Shown in pieces: positions 35,975-44,097 of a stretch of 64,000 nt of DNA. The DNA comes from Flavobacterium silvaticum. Lineage in GTDB: Bacteria > Bacteroidota > Bacteroidia > Flavobacteriales > Flavobacteriaceae. The position numbers and the translations under genes were made by a program. The stretch covers positions 124,001 to 188,000 of the forward strand of contig NZ_JAAMPU010000107.1 of assembly GCF_012911565.1 (NCBI RefSeq), read 5' to 3'. Position 1 is the first letter of the stretch; every line of letters starts with the position of its first letter. The notes beneath the pieces were generated by a model. It saw only the letters and a program-made list of their open reading frames with translations. It was not told where the DNA came from and did not search any database.

Positions 35975-36024
35975 GTTACGTGATTTTGCGTTACGTTATT
36001 TTCCGTAACAGGAAAAAGAGTTAC
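35975..36024. repeat. Quadruple repeat element, copy C
   Basis: Pentamers start at 35975 (GTTAC), 35990 (GTTAC), 36005 (GTAAC) and 36020 (GTTAC), exactly 15 bp apart. The fourth unit is in the opposite orientation to that in the other copies. The element touches the start codon of the XRE regulator. Confidence 0.75.
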
Positions 36025-36110
36025 GGTTTATTGGATTGATGTCTAAAAGAGGCAAAAGGTTGGAAGACTACTTTTTATTTTTTGATTGTAGCTTGAAACA
36101 CGAACAATAA

Positions 36111-36143
36111 AAAAGCCGGCTCCATAAAATAGAACCGGCTTTT
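36111..36143 (-). terminator. Terminator of the LamG protein gene
   Basis: AAAAGCCGG / CCGGCTTTT with a 15-nt loop. On the minus strand it lies 24 nt after the LamG stop codon and is followed by a T-rich run. Confidence 0.8.
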
Positions 36144-36166
36144 CCGTTTTGCATATAACTATTATT

Positions 36167-37087
36167 CTAGCCTTTGATGAATTTCAAAGATTTACCATCG
36201 ACGTTCAAAAAATAAAATCCCGGAGTCAGCTGATCGACATTAACTTTATTATTGCTGATGCTGCCTGAAAAAACCAATCTTCCTTCTGCGGAATATATGT
36301 TAATATCGGGGCTGGCATAATTCTCTATGTTCACAACAGCTGTAGCTGGATTAGGATACATCTTTAATGTTGGTATCTGGTTTTGGCTTACGGCGAGGAT
36401 ATCTCCGATTTCCTCGGAGGTCATCGCCCTTTTATAGACAGAAATCTCATCGATCTTTCCGTCGGTATATTCGTCCGGCCCACTTAAGCTGCGCCCTATG
36501 GCATATAAGTTCTCTGAATCCGGCGAAAAATCCTGTGAATAGGAAGATGAGCCTACGAGATTTCCGTCGACATAAAAATTCACGATCGATTCCGTCTTTT
36601 TATACGTCACGGCCACATGGTGCCACGCATTGAAATCCCACGTGTAATTCGCGCCGACAATTTCATAGTTATAGCCGGAAGTGAACAATATTCCGCCCGA
36701 AGCCCAATTGGCTTCCAAAACCAGCGAGCCGTAATCTGTCAAAGGATTGTATTGTTCGATTATAGGAAAAACGTTCCAGCCCTGATACCAGTTCCGGATG
36801 TTGATCCACGCGGCGATAGTGACTTCTTCACTCGTATAGATTTCGTCGAGTGAGGCGCTTGCCGGAAAATCAATGTAACTGTCGACGCCGTTAAAATCAT
36901 AGGCGCCGTTCGGATTGCCGTTTCGGTCTTCGGTCAGCGTCGCATTGTGGACCGTGCCGTTGTTGTTGTTTCCGCTCGAGTCGTTGGCATTTCCGTCGAA
37001 GGTATAATGCAGGATAAGATCTTCCTGGGCCACAAGTGTCGGGGCACAGCATAAACTAAGTAACAGAATAGCGTAGAGGTGTTTCAT
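36167..37087 (-). CDS. LamG-domain T9SS type A secreted protein
   Basis: A 306-residue protein: signal peptide (1-20), a LamG/concanavalin-like jelly roll (about 22-225; LHYTFDGNANDSSGNNNNGTVHNA, WHHVAVTYKKTESIVNFYVDG, GKIDEISVYKRAMTSEEI) and a type A sorting domain (about 240-306; MYPNPATAVVNI, NIYSAEGRLVFSG, LTPGFYFLNVDG). It is probably displayed on the cell surface and binds a carbohydrate or similar ligand. A weak -7 box precedes it. Confidence 0.9.
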   Translation of the reverse strand: MKHLYAILLLSLCCAPTLVAQEDLILHYTFDGNANDSSGNNNNGTVHNATLTEDRNGNPNGAYDFNGVDSYIDFPASASLDEIYTSEEVTIAAWINIRNWYQGWNVFPIIEQYNPLTDYGSLVLEANWASGGILFTSGYNYEIVGANYTWDFNAWHHVAVTYKKTESIVNFYVDGNLVGSSSYSQDFSPDSENLYAIGRSLSGPDEYTDGKIDEISVYKRAMTSEEIGDILAVSQNQIPTLKMYPNPATAVVNIENYASPDINIYSAEGRLVFSGSISNNKVNVDQLTPGFYFLNVDGKSLKFIKG

Positions 37088-37152
37088 GATACAGGATTTT
37101 CCCTAAAGATAATCCTTTATTTTATCTACCTGATAAATAAGTTTTTAGATAG

Positions 37153-37578
37153 TTACTTATTTTGTTCGAATCCATATCGGATGGCTGCTTCGAGAACATC
37201 CACGTTAATGTTTTTCAGGGTTTTGAATTTGATGCAATAGCCCGTGACGCTGGCCTTGCCAATATCTTTCCCATAGGTTTCTGACAGGTACTTTTTATCA
37301 TCTATGCCAAGAATATATACAGAAATTCCGGTGGTGTTCGCACTGACGCCTATCTGGTAAAATTCCCTGGCCGTGCCGTCGGCATATTTCATAATCCGGA
37401 ATCCGTACCCGATATTTGGGTTCGATACCATTTTGCCCTGTTCGTTCAGCCCGTCGAGGAACCACAATTTACATTCGGGATTTATCTTCAGGATACTCAT
37501 GTGCAGGGCTTGCATATCAGTACGCTTTGCATCAGGCTGGCTGTTGATGTATGCGTCTATTTGTTTTTTTACATCCAT
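37153..37578 (-). CDS. DUF1801 domain protein
   Basis: A 141-residue cytoplasmic protein with the DUF1801 (YdhG-like) pattern: VKKQIDAYINSQPDAKRTDMQALHMSILKINPECKLWF at the start and IGKASVTGYCIKFKTLKNINVDVLEAAI at the end. Function is unknown; the fold is alpha/beta and single-domain. The gene lies alone between two secreted-protein genes on the same strand. Confidence 0.75.
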   Translation of the reverse strand: MDVKKQIDAYINSQPDAKRTDMQALHMSILKINPECKLWFLDGLNEQGKMVSNPNIGYGFRIMKYADGTAREFYQIGVSANTTGISVYILGIDDKKYLSETYGKDIGKASVTGYCIKFKTLKNINVDVLEAAIRYGFEQNK

Positions 37579-37593
37579 AAAATTTTGTTTTGC

Positions 37594-37613
37594 TTGCCTT
37601 TAGGCCAAGGCAA
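37594..37613 (-). terminator. Hairpin after the 189-residue secreted protein gene
   Basis: TTGCCTT / AAGGCAA with a 6-nt loop lies 7 nt past the stop codon at 37620 on the minus strand. It is followed by A/T-rich sequence without a clean T run, so terminator function is possible but weak. Confidence 0.4.
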
Positions 37614-37619
37614 TCCGAT

Positions 37620-38189
37620 TTACATCTTCTCATTCAGCAACATCATGAATTTGAGTTGCCAGCTCATCATCTTGTTTCCATAGCCACTCACGGTGTCGCG
37701 GAATTCCCGTTTGGGCTTTTCCATTTGATATTGCATAAGCAGGTTGTGCTCCTGGAGCAGGCTTTCGTAATATTTCTGGTCCCATTTTTTAAGCCCGGTA
37801 TTTAAGCCGCCTTCCTGCATATATCTTTTTCCATCGTGATAATCCTGATAAAAATTAATTTTTCCCATCGACAGGCATATATAGGCTTTACCGTCAATGA
37901 CACGCAGCAGCATGCCGCGGTTGGTGAAATATTCAGATGGCCATTCCTTGCTTTTGCATTTGACGTTCCGCTTCATCTCGCCATTGGGATAGAAGATATC
38001 GAATTCGTGGTACTGATTCCAGTCAGTCCTCATATACAGGTCCGGAAGCGGATTATGGTTCTGGGCATCTTCAAGCGTGGCGTAAAAAAGGTTGTCCTTG
38101 TCGTCGTACTTTTGATTGGTTTCCTGGGCAGATGCCGGAATCAGTGAAATCAAAAACAGAAAGGCAAAGAAGAATGACATTTTTTTCAT
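37620..38189 (-). CDS. Secreted protein of unknown function
   Basis: A 189-residue protein with a signal peptide (1-21, MKKMSFFFAFLFL... ending ASAQ). The mature part has a block FYPNGEMKRNVKC that recalls MORN-like toxin-antitoxin lipoproteins but is too short to assign, and a helical C-terminal half. The frame is open from 38291, but the ATG at 38189 starts the signal peptide and a variant -7 box TAAATTAGTCC (38223-38213) lies 23 nt before it. Confidence 0.65.
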   Translation of the reverse strand: MKKMSFFFAFLFLISLIPASAQETNQKYDDKDNLFYATLEDAQNHNPLPDLYMRTDWNQYHEFDIFYPNGEMKRNVKCKSKEWPSEYFTNRGMLLRVIDGKAYICLSMGKINFYQDYHDGKRYMQEGGLNTGLKKWDQKYYESLLQEHNLLMQYQMEKPKREFRDTVSGYGNKMMSWQLKFMMLLNEKM

Positions 38190-38332
38190 ATACAGGGATT
38201 TTTTTGAGTTGAGGACTAATTTAATGGAAAATAAAAGATTCCGTACATGATTCATAGCTGGTGCTTGTAAAAGAAAAAGCCAGGCATTCACGCCCAGCTC
38301 TCATTATTAATTATTAATCGTTACTTATTAAT

Positions 38333-39433
38333 TCAAACCTCTTCCTCTTTCTGTCCCATCATCATCAAAAAGGCCTTTAGAAACTCATCGATCTCACCAT
38401 CCATAACGGCATCCACATTACTTGTTTCATATGAGGTACGAACATCTTTGACCAGTTTGTAAGGCTGCATCACATAGTTACGTATCTGCGAGCCCCATTC
38501 GATCTTCATCTTTCCGGCTTCTATATCACTGCGCTGTTCCTGTTGCTTTTTGAGTTCGATTTCATACAACTGCGATTTCAGCATCTGCATGGCACGTTGG
38601 CGGTTATCGTGTTGGGAACGCGTCTCGGAACACTGGATCTGGATTCCCGTAGGTTTGTGATATAATTGGACTTTGGTCTCGACCTTGTTTACATTCTGTC
38701 CGCCGGCACCACTTGATCGGGCGGTCGTGATTTCAATATCTGCCGGATTGATTTCGATTTCGATCGTATCGTCGACAAGCGGATACACATAGACCGAAAC
38801 GAAGGAAGTATGTCGCTTGGCATTACTGTCAAAAGGGGAAATGCGGACCAACCGATGCACGCCGTTCTCGCCTTTAAGCCATCCGAAAGCAAAATCGCCC
38901 TCGATTTCCAACGTCACCGTTTTGATTCCGGCCACGTCGCCTTCCTGGAAGTTAAGCTCCTTTACTTTGTAGCCGTGTTTTTCGGCCCACATCAAATACA
39001 TCCGCATCAGCATCGAAGCCCAATCGCAACTTTCTGTTCCACCGGCTCCGGCTGTGATTTGCAAAACGGCACTAAGGGAATCGCCTTCGTCCGAAAGCAT
39101 ATTGCGGAATTCGATGTTTTCCACATGGGAATTGGCTGCCGAATAGGCTTCGTCGAGTTCTTCTTCGGTCAGTTCACCTTCGCGGTAGAATTCATAGGCC
39201 AATTGCAGTTCGTCAGATAGCGAAATGCTTTTTAAATAATCGTCAACCCATGCCTTCTTGCCACGCAGCACTTTAACGAAAGCTTCAGCCTCACGGGCGT
39301 TGTTCCAGAAATCCGGGGCAAGGGTCTTTTCCTCGTCGTTGGAGATTTCTATTAGTTTTTTATCGATGTCGAGATACTTGCGTAGTGCAGAAACACGTTC
39401 GGATATATCTTTTACCTGTTCGGAATTTGTCAT
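38333..39433 (-). CDS. prfB: Peptide chain release factor 2
   Basis: A 366-residue RF2, which recognises UGA and UAA stops. It has the SPF anticodon-like tripeptide ([16 protein letters not shown], about 205) and the GGQ catalytic motif ([13 protein letters not shown], about 250). The start is the ATG at 39433 ([10 protein letters not shown]); the open frame upstream is accidental. The region that holds the autoregulatory UGA frameshift in many bacteria reads KYLDIDKK in one continuous frame here (codons CTC GAC), so no programmed frameshift is present. The gene itself ends in UGA. Confidence 0.95.
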   Translation of the reverse strand: MTNSEQVKDISERVSALRKYLDIDKKLIEISNDEEKTLAPDFWNNAREAEAFVKVLRGKKAWVDDYLKSISLSDELQLAYEFYREGELTEEELDEAYSAANSHVENIEFRNMLSDEGDSLSAVLQITAGAGGTESCDWASMLMRMYLMWAEKHGYKVKELNFQEGDVAGIKTVTLEIEGDFAFGWLKGENGVHRLVRISPFDSNAKRHTSFVSVYVYPLVDDTIEIEINPADIEITTARSSGAGGQNVNKVETKVQLYHKPTGIQIQCSETRSQHDNRQRAMQMLKSQLYEIELKKQQEQRSDIEAGKMKIEWGSQIRNYVMQPYKLVKDVRTSYETSNVDAVMDGEIDEFLKAFLMMMGQKEEEV

Positions 39434-39442
39434 ATTATGATG

Positions 39443-39450
39443 TACTTTTG
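39443..39450 (+). promoter_or_regulatory. -7 box for the threonine aldolase gene
   Basis: TACTTTTG is perfect. It lies 78 nt before the ATG at 39528 and at the site of the alternative upstream start codon (39450), which argues against that start. Confidence 0.55.
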
Positions 39451-39502
39451 TGTTCCTTTTTCGCAGATGGAAGTCATTTCCGGCACCGGTCGGACACAAA
39501 TG

Positions 39503-39510
39503 CAAAAGTA
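39503..39510 (-). promoter_or_regulatory. -7 box for prfB
   Basis: The minus strand reads TACTTTTG, 70 nt before the prfB ATG. It faces the plus-strand box at 39443, so the two 5' leaders should overlap by about 40 nt. Confidence 0.55.
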
Positions 39511-39527
39511 GGACAAGCGCACAACTT

Positions 39528-40553
39528 ATGGAAATAAATTTAGTCAGCGATACCGTCACCAAACCCACACCCGAAATGCTGGAGTATATGTTCAAGGCCG
39601 AAGTAGGCGATGACGTATATAAACAAGACCCGTCCATAAATGCATTGCAGCGCATGGTTGCCAATGTATTTGGGATGGAGGATGCTTTGTTTTTTCCGTC
39701 CGGCACCATGGCAAACCAGACCGCGATCAAATTACATACGCAACCCGGTGATCAGTTAATCGCAGACAAATATGCCCATGTTTTCAACTTTGAAGGCGGA
39801 GGCGTTTCGTTCAACAGCGGTGTTTCTTGCAAATTACTCGAAGGCGATCGTGGTATGATTACGGCTGCACAGGTTGAATCTGCCATCAACAATCCGGAAT
39901 TCTATCACAGCCCGAAAACGTCATTGGTTTGTGTCGAGAATACGACCAATATGGGTGGCGGTGCCTGTTATGATTTGAACGAGCTTAAAAAAATCCGACA
40001 AGTTTGCGACAATCACAACCTCAAATTCCATCTCGATGGTGCACGTCTGTGGAATGCGTTGGTTGCCAAACGCGAAAACCCGAAAGAATACGGACAGACG
40101 TTCCATACTATTTCGGTCTGTCTTTCAAAAGGATTGGGCGCACCGGTAGGATCGTTATTGGTTTCGGATGCCGCTACAATCGAACGCGCCCTCAGGATTC
40201 GCAAAATACTTGGAGGCGGCATGCGTCAGGCGGGTTATCTCGCGGCTGGCGGAATTTACGCCTTGCAACATCATGTGGGCCGTTTGGCAGAAGATCACCG
40301 ACGCGCCAAAGAACTCGCACAGATTCTCGCTCAGCTTCCTTTCATCCGCAAGGTCGAACCTGTAGAAACAAATATCCTGATTTTCGAGATCGATTCCAGA
40401 ATAGGTGAGCAGGCTTTCATTGAAAAGCTCAAACAGAAAAACATCCACATCAGCGGTCTTGGTCAGGGCAAGCTTCGTATCGTAACGCATCTGGATTATC
40501 GTGAAGTGATGCATAGCTATGTGGTGGAAGCATTGCAGAAATTGACTTTTTAA
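39528..40553 (+). CDS. ltaE: Low-specificity L-threonine aldolase (beta-eliminating lyase family)
   Basis: A 341-residue PLP enzyme that cleaves L-threonine or allo-threonine to glycine and acetaldehyde. It has the family opening [29 protein letters not shown], the [10 protein letters not shown] segment with the PLP aspartate, and [14 protein letters not shown] with the Schiff-base lysine (about 196). The length matches the family (about 340). The start at 39528 is preferred over 39450 on family grounds and because of the promoter position. Divergent from prfB. Confidence 0.88.
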   Translation: MEINLVSDTVTKPTPEMLEYMFKAEVGDDVYKQDPSINALQRMVANVFGMEDALFFPSGTMANQTAIKLHTQPGDQLIADKYAHVFNFEGGGVSFNSGVSCKLLEGDRGMITAAQVESAINNPEFYHSPKTSLVCVENTTNMGGGACYDLNELKKIRQVCDNHNLKFHLDGARLWNALVAKRENPKEYGQTFHTISVCLSKGLGAPVGSLLVSDAATIERALRIRKILGGGMRQAGYLAAGGIYALQHHVGRLAEDHRRAKELAQILAQLPFIRKVEPVETNILIFEIDSRIGEQAFIEKLKQKNIHISGLGQGKLRIVTHLDYREVMHSYVVEALQKLTF

Positions 40554-40613
40554 ACGGAGAGCTGCCGTTTCAGTAATGATGTCGATTTTTTAATCTGGAA
40601 TGCCGTTTAGAAA

Positions 40614-41147
40614 ATGAACAAAGTAAAATATTGGCGCGAGAAGAATAATCTTACCCAAAATGAACTTGCCGATAAATCAGGATTATCTTTAAGAACCATT
40701 CAACGGATTGAAGCCGGAAGCACATTGAAAGGATTTTCATTGCATGCCCTGGCAAAAGCTTTGGAAACGAATCCTCAAAATTTATTCCCGGATGAAACCC
40801 AAAGCATTGAGAGGGCCAAACTGATCAATTTATCTGTCCTTTCCGGTTTGGTCATCCCATTTGGAGGAATCATTTTTCCACTCCTCTTAACGTCAAAAAC
40901 CCAGGATGCATTCAATAAAAACATCGGTAAGAAAATAGTGGAAGTGCAAATCATCGTGACGTTCCTTTTATCTGTTTCCTTGATAGCCCTACCGTTTTTC
41001 CAAAAAGAATTTCAAATCAGAAAGCCGCTTTTCCTGTATGTATTGATCGTTTTTCTGATTGTGAAATTGGCCATCGTTATCTATAATGGAGTGGCTCTGA
41101 ACAAATACAGTAAAATCTCAATTGCGCTGAAAAACAGCTTTTTATAA
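40614..41147 (+). CDS. XRE helix-turn-helix protein with C-terminal membrane segments
   Basis: A 177-residue protein with an HTH (residues 3-58; NNLTQNELADKSGLSLRTIQRIEAG) and three or four hydrophobic helices (about 70-92, 108-128, 137-160). It is a membrane-bound regulator type often seen in Bacteroidetes. Signal and targets are unknown. It lies 60 nt after ltaE with a small AACGG hairpin between, so it may be read separately. Confidence 0.8.
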   Translation: MNKVKYWREKNNLTQNELADKSGLSLRTIQRIEAGSTLKGFSLHALAKALETNPQNLFPDETQSIERAKLINLSVLSGLVIPFGGIIFPLLLTSKTQDAFNKNIGKKIVEVQIIVTFLLSVSLIALPFFQKEFQIRKPLFLYVLIVFLIVKLAIVIYNGVALNKYSKISIALKNSFL

Positions 41148-41234
41148 AGAACGACAGTAAAATGGCGTAAAAGTGTCGTCCCGCCTTTTCGGGAAATCAG
41201 AAAAATTTGCCACAACATTGCATAAAAAAAAGCA

Positions 41235-42146
41235 ATGAAATTACTTAAGAAAATGGTACTGGCATTTTTGGTTCTGATTACGCTCACATTCCTTTTTGGC
41301 TACGTTTATTTTGACCGTAAATTTTCTCCGGACAAAAATTATCTGCACGTCACCAATGAAAGCGGAAAAGTTTTCGTCCGGTGGGAAACCGAAGAGAAAA
41401 AGGTAATGCTTTTGCCAATTCATTTTAATACGGATACCACAACGTACTACATGCAATTCGATACCGGAAGTCCGTACACTATGTTTTATAAAACGCCAGT
41501 TTCAACAATCAGCCAGATTTCAAAAAGCAAAATGACGGCAAAGTGTCGTTTTAGAATCGGCAATTGTGAAGTAAAATCAGACTGTTTTAAAATGATTGAT
41601 TTTGGGGAAAAAACGAATGAAGGCCAATTGCCTGTAATTGGTACAATAGGAACCGATATCTTGGAAAACAGAAAAACACTTTTGAACTTAAGGGAAAATT
41701 ATGTGGTTTTCAATCTGGGTTCAGTTCCGGATCATATTAAAACCAAAACGTTCAGGTTCCAATTCAAAAAGCGAAAGATTATCATTCCCGCAATGTTGCA
41801 GAATCAGAAAGAAGCGTTTTTATACGATTCCGGTACAAGCGGTTATGAACTTCTGACCAATAAAGAAATTTGGGAAAGACTAAAGTCGAAAGATTCCAAA
41901 ATCAAACAGGAAAAAGGAAAATCCTGGAAAAATATCCTGACTACTTACACGGCGGAAACGAATGAAAACATAGCATTTCCGAATACCGCGATTCCGCTAC
42001 ATGAAATTACGTATGTCGAAGGATATTCCAAAGCCCAGTACTATTTGATGAAATTTTCAGGAATGTCCGGAATGTTGGGGAATAAGCTCTTCCTGCAAAA
42101 GGAGCTTTACATTGATGCTGAAAACAGGCAAATGGCCATTGAATAG
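41235..42146 (+). CDS. Retropepsin-like aspartyl protease family protein, membrane anchored
   Basis: A 303-residue protein with an N-terminal membrane anchor (about residues 7-26). Two aspartyl-protease-like motifs are present, FDTGSP (about 74) and YDSGTSGYELL (about 197), each followed by a hydrophobic-hydrophobic-G pattern (IGTIGTDIL; SGMLGNKLFL). One chain therefore has two D(T/S)G loops, which would allow a bilobal active site as in pepsins. Location is probably periplasmic. The substrate is unknown, and the second lobe could be non-catalytic. Confidence 0.65.
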   Translation: MKLLKKMVLAFLVLITLTFLFGYVYFDRKFSPDKNYLHVTNESGKVFVRWETEEKKVMLLPIHFNTDTTTYYMQFDTGSPYTMFYKTPVSTISQISKSKMTAKCRFRIGNCEVKSDCFKMIDFGEKTNEGQLPVIGTIGTDILENRKTLLNLRENYVVFNLGSVPDHIKTKTFRFQFKKRKIIIPAMLQNQKEAFLYDSGTSGYELLTNKEIWERLKSKDSKIKQEKGKSWKNILTTYTAETNENIAFPNTAIPLHEITYVEGYSKAQYYLMKFSGMSGMLGNKLFLQKELYIDAENRQMAIE

Positions 42147-42177
42147 AAAGATAGGAGGCCTTTCTTTTATTTGTCCG

Positions 42178-43326
42178 TCATCCAAAAAATCCGACCATAA
42201 GCTTCAATGCCTCCGCTGAATGCATCTTCTCACCATTCTCAATCGATTCCTGTGTAGCCATGGCGGCTCTTTGGCGCATGTTGGTTTCATAAACGGCAAT
42301 GGCTTCTTCTATTGAATCGGATGTATCAGAAGTCAAAGCTTCACTCAATTCCAAAGCGTCGAGCATAGCCATATTCGCGCCTTCTCCGGCAAATGGCGGC
42401 ATCACGTGGGCTGCATCGCCAATAATCGTCAGGTTGGGCCATGCTTTCCACGTTTGGTCCAGTGGCATATAATATATTGGTCTTGGGATAAAAGGCATTT
42501 CAGCTTTTCCGATAAGTTCCTGCCAGCTGTCGCTCCAGTTTGAAAAGGTTTTGGTGAACCATTCCAGGACTTGGATTTTGTTCGAGAAATCGACTTTTGT
42601 GAATGAATCCAAATTGGTTTTCAGGCTTAGGTAAAACCCGATGTTGCCGTTGCCTTTCTGTCCGCCCAGGATACATTGCTCATTCCCGAACGCCATTATT
42701 TTCCCGCCGTCAAGCAGTTTATACATATCAGGTGTGGTTTTCGAGGCGTCATGGACGTTGACTTCGATCATGGTGATTCCGGAATATACAGGTTTGATTG
42801 GAGTGATGTACGGACGGATTTTGGAATTGGCACCATCGGAACCAATTACAATATCGGCGTAAGCGGATGAACCATTTTTGAAATGTAAATTCCAACCGTC
42901 GCCTTGTTTGTCCATTGAGATAAAATGGCTGTCCCATACCACTGTTTCAGGCTTCAGCGAATCCAGAAGCATATTGCGCAACGGACCGCGGTCTATCTCC
43001 GGACGGAAATGTTCGTGCCCGAAATTTTCGTGGACATTGGTATCGTGATCGCTGAATGCAATAGTACCGTGGTCGTCCGCAATGACCATTTTATCTGCTC
43101 CCGGACGGAATGTTTTCCGGAACACATCGAGCAATTCCGCTTTGATTATGGCCGCCAGTCCCGATTCTTTGTGCATGTCGAGAGGCGAACCCGTAACACG
43201 TGCCGTAGCATCGAAATCCCTCTCATATACCTTTACGTCTGCGTCCTTGAGTTGCAAAAGACGCGCTAATGTAAGGCCACCCGGGCCTCCGCCAACGATG
43301 GCGATTTTTTTGTCTTGTAATTTCAT
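42178..43326 (-). CDS. FAD-dependent monooxygenase, Tet(X)-like
   Basis: A 382-residue class A flavoprotein monooxygenase. It has an N-terminal FAD-binding VGGGPGGLTLARLLQ (about 11-25), VYERD, the DG motif SDGANSK (about 163) and IIGDAAHVMPPFAGEGAN (about 300-317). The pattern VTGSPLDMHKESG, EIDRGPLRNMLLDSL and the C-terminal helices recall Tet(X) strongly. The substrate-facing strand (NIGFYLSLK) differs from the Tet(X) version as I remember it, so tetracycline inactivation is not claimed. It is last in a run with an AraC regulator (9-nt gap) and an M50-TPR gene. Confidence 0.85.
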   Translation of the reverse strand: MKLQDKKIAIVGGGPGGLTLARLLQLKDADVKVYERDFDATARVTGSPLDMHKESGLAAIIKAELLDVFRKTFRPGADKMVIADDHGTIAFSDHDTNVHENFGHEHFRPEIDRGPLRNMLLDSLKPETVVWDSHFISMDKQGDGWNLHFKNGSSAYADIVIGSDGANSKIRPYITPIKPVYSGITMIEVNVHDASKTTPDMYKLLDGGKIMAFGNEQCILGGQKGNGNIGFYLSLKTNLDSFTKVDFSNKIQVLEWFTKTFSNWSDSWQELIGKAEMPFIPRPIYYMPLDQTWKAWPNLTIIGDAAHVMPPFAGEGANMAMLDALELSEALTSDTSDSIEEAIAVYETNMRQRAAMATQESIENGEKMHSAEALKLMVGFFG

Positions 43327-43335
43327 GTGACAAAC

Positions 43336-44091
43336 CTACTCCGGCAAAAGCGTCGAAAATTGTATAAATCGGTCGTTTTCATTTTTGAGCAATTCTTTTG
43401 GGATCACACCTGAAAATTTCCGGACCTGTTTGATGAAGTGGCTCTGGTCTGCAAAATTCAATTCCGGAAAAAGGTTGCCTTTGGCCAGATGGCCGAGCGA
43501 TTCGCGAAAACGAAGGATGTTGCAATACGATTTGAGTGAAAGCCCGAATTGGGATGTAAAATATCGGTTGATCTGACGGCTGTTCCAAAATACGGCCTCT
43601 GAAAGTTGCCTGACAGTCAAATTTCCCTTATCAGCGTAAATCAGTTGGAATAACCTGAGTTTCCGGTCATCGGTTTTATCCGGCAAAAGCGCAGTGATTT
43701 TAGCAGCCGCTTTTTGACAAAAGTTGTCGAAATCCAAAAGATCGTTTTGATCAAATCCCCAGAAGTCATCGGGCAGGTATTCGGCATAATCGAGTAAATT
43801 CGAAATCCGGTTCGGGAAAAGCAATTCGGTTGCCGGAAGCTTGAAACTGACGGCACACATCAACGTATCCGCTTCAAGGATTACAGGCTGCGGAAGTGTT
43901 TCAAGCCCTGAGAGCATGATATGGAACGGCTGTGTCCCGGTTTTGGAAAGGATCAGGTCGACGCGGCCGTCTGGCAGGACGACAATTTCTTTGTCTTTGC
44001 CTGTAGCATTGTGCAATAACCAAAAACTTTCGACAAAACCCGAAAGTGATTCATCAGGCTTTACGATTCTGAACAGGAGATTGTCTTCCAT
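43336..44091 (-). CDS. AraC-family transcriptional regulator
   Basis: A 251-residue protein with an N-terminal ligand-binding region related to the DUF6597 type (VESFWLLHN...VVLPDGRVDLILS) and a C-terminal AraC helix-turn-helix pair (about 160-240; LTVRQLSEAVFWNSRQINRYFTSQFG; FADQSHFIKQVRKFSGVIPKE). It is probably an activator that binds a small molecule. Only 9 nt separate it from the monooxygenase gene, so it likely controls that gene. Confidence 0.88.
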   Translation of the reverse strand: MEDNLLFRIVKPDESLSGFVESFWLLHNATGKDKEIVVLPDGRVDLILSKTGTQPFHIMLSGLETLPQPVILEADTLMCAVSFKLPATELLFPNRISNLLDYAEYLPDDFWGFDQNDLLDFDNFCQKAAAKITALLPDKTDDRKLRLFQLIYADKGNLTVRQLSEAVFWNSRQINRYFTSQFGLSLKSYCNILRFRESLGHLAKGNLFPELNFADQSHFIKQVRKFSGVIPKELLKNENDRFIQFSTLLPE

Positions 44092-44097
44092 TTTTCA

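Noticed and set aside
42178..43326. Tetracycline resistance gene tet(X)
   Set aside because: The flavin motifs match the family, but the substrate-side strand differs from my memory of Tet(X), so resistance cannot be claimed.
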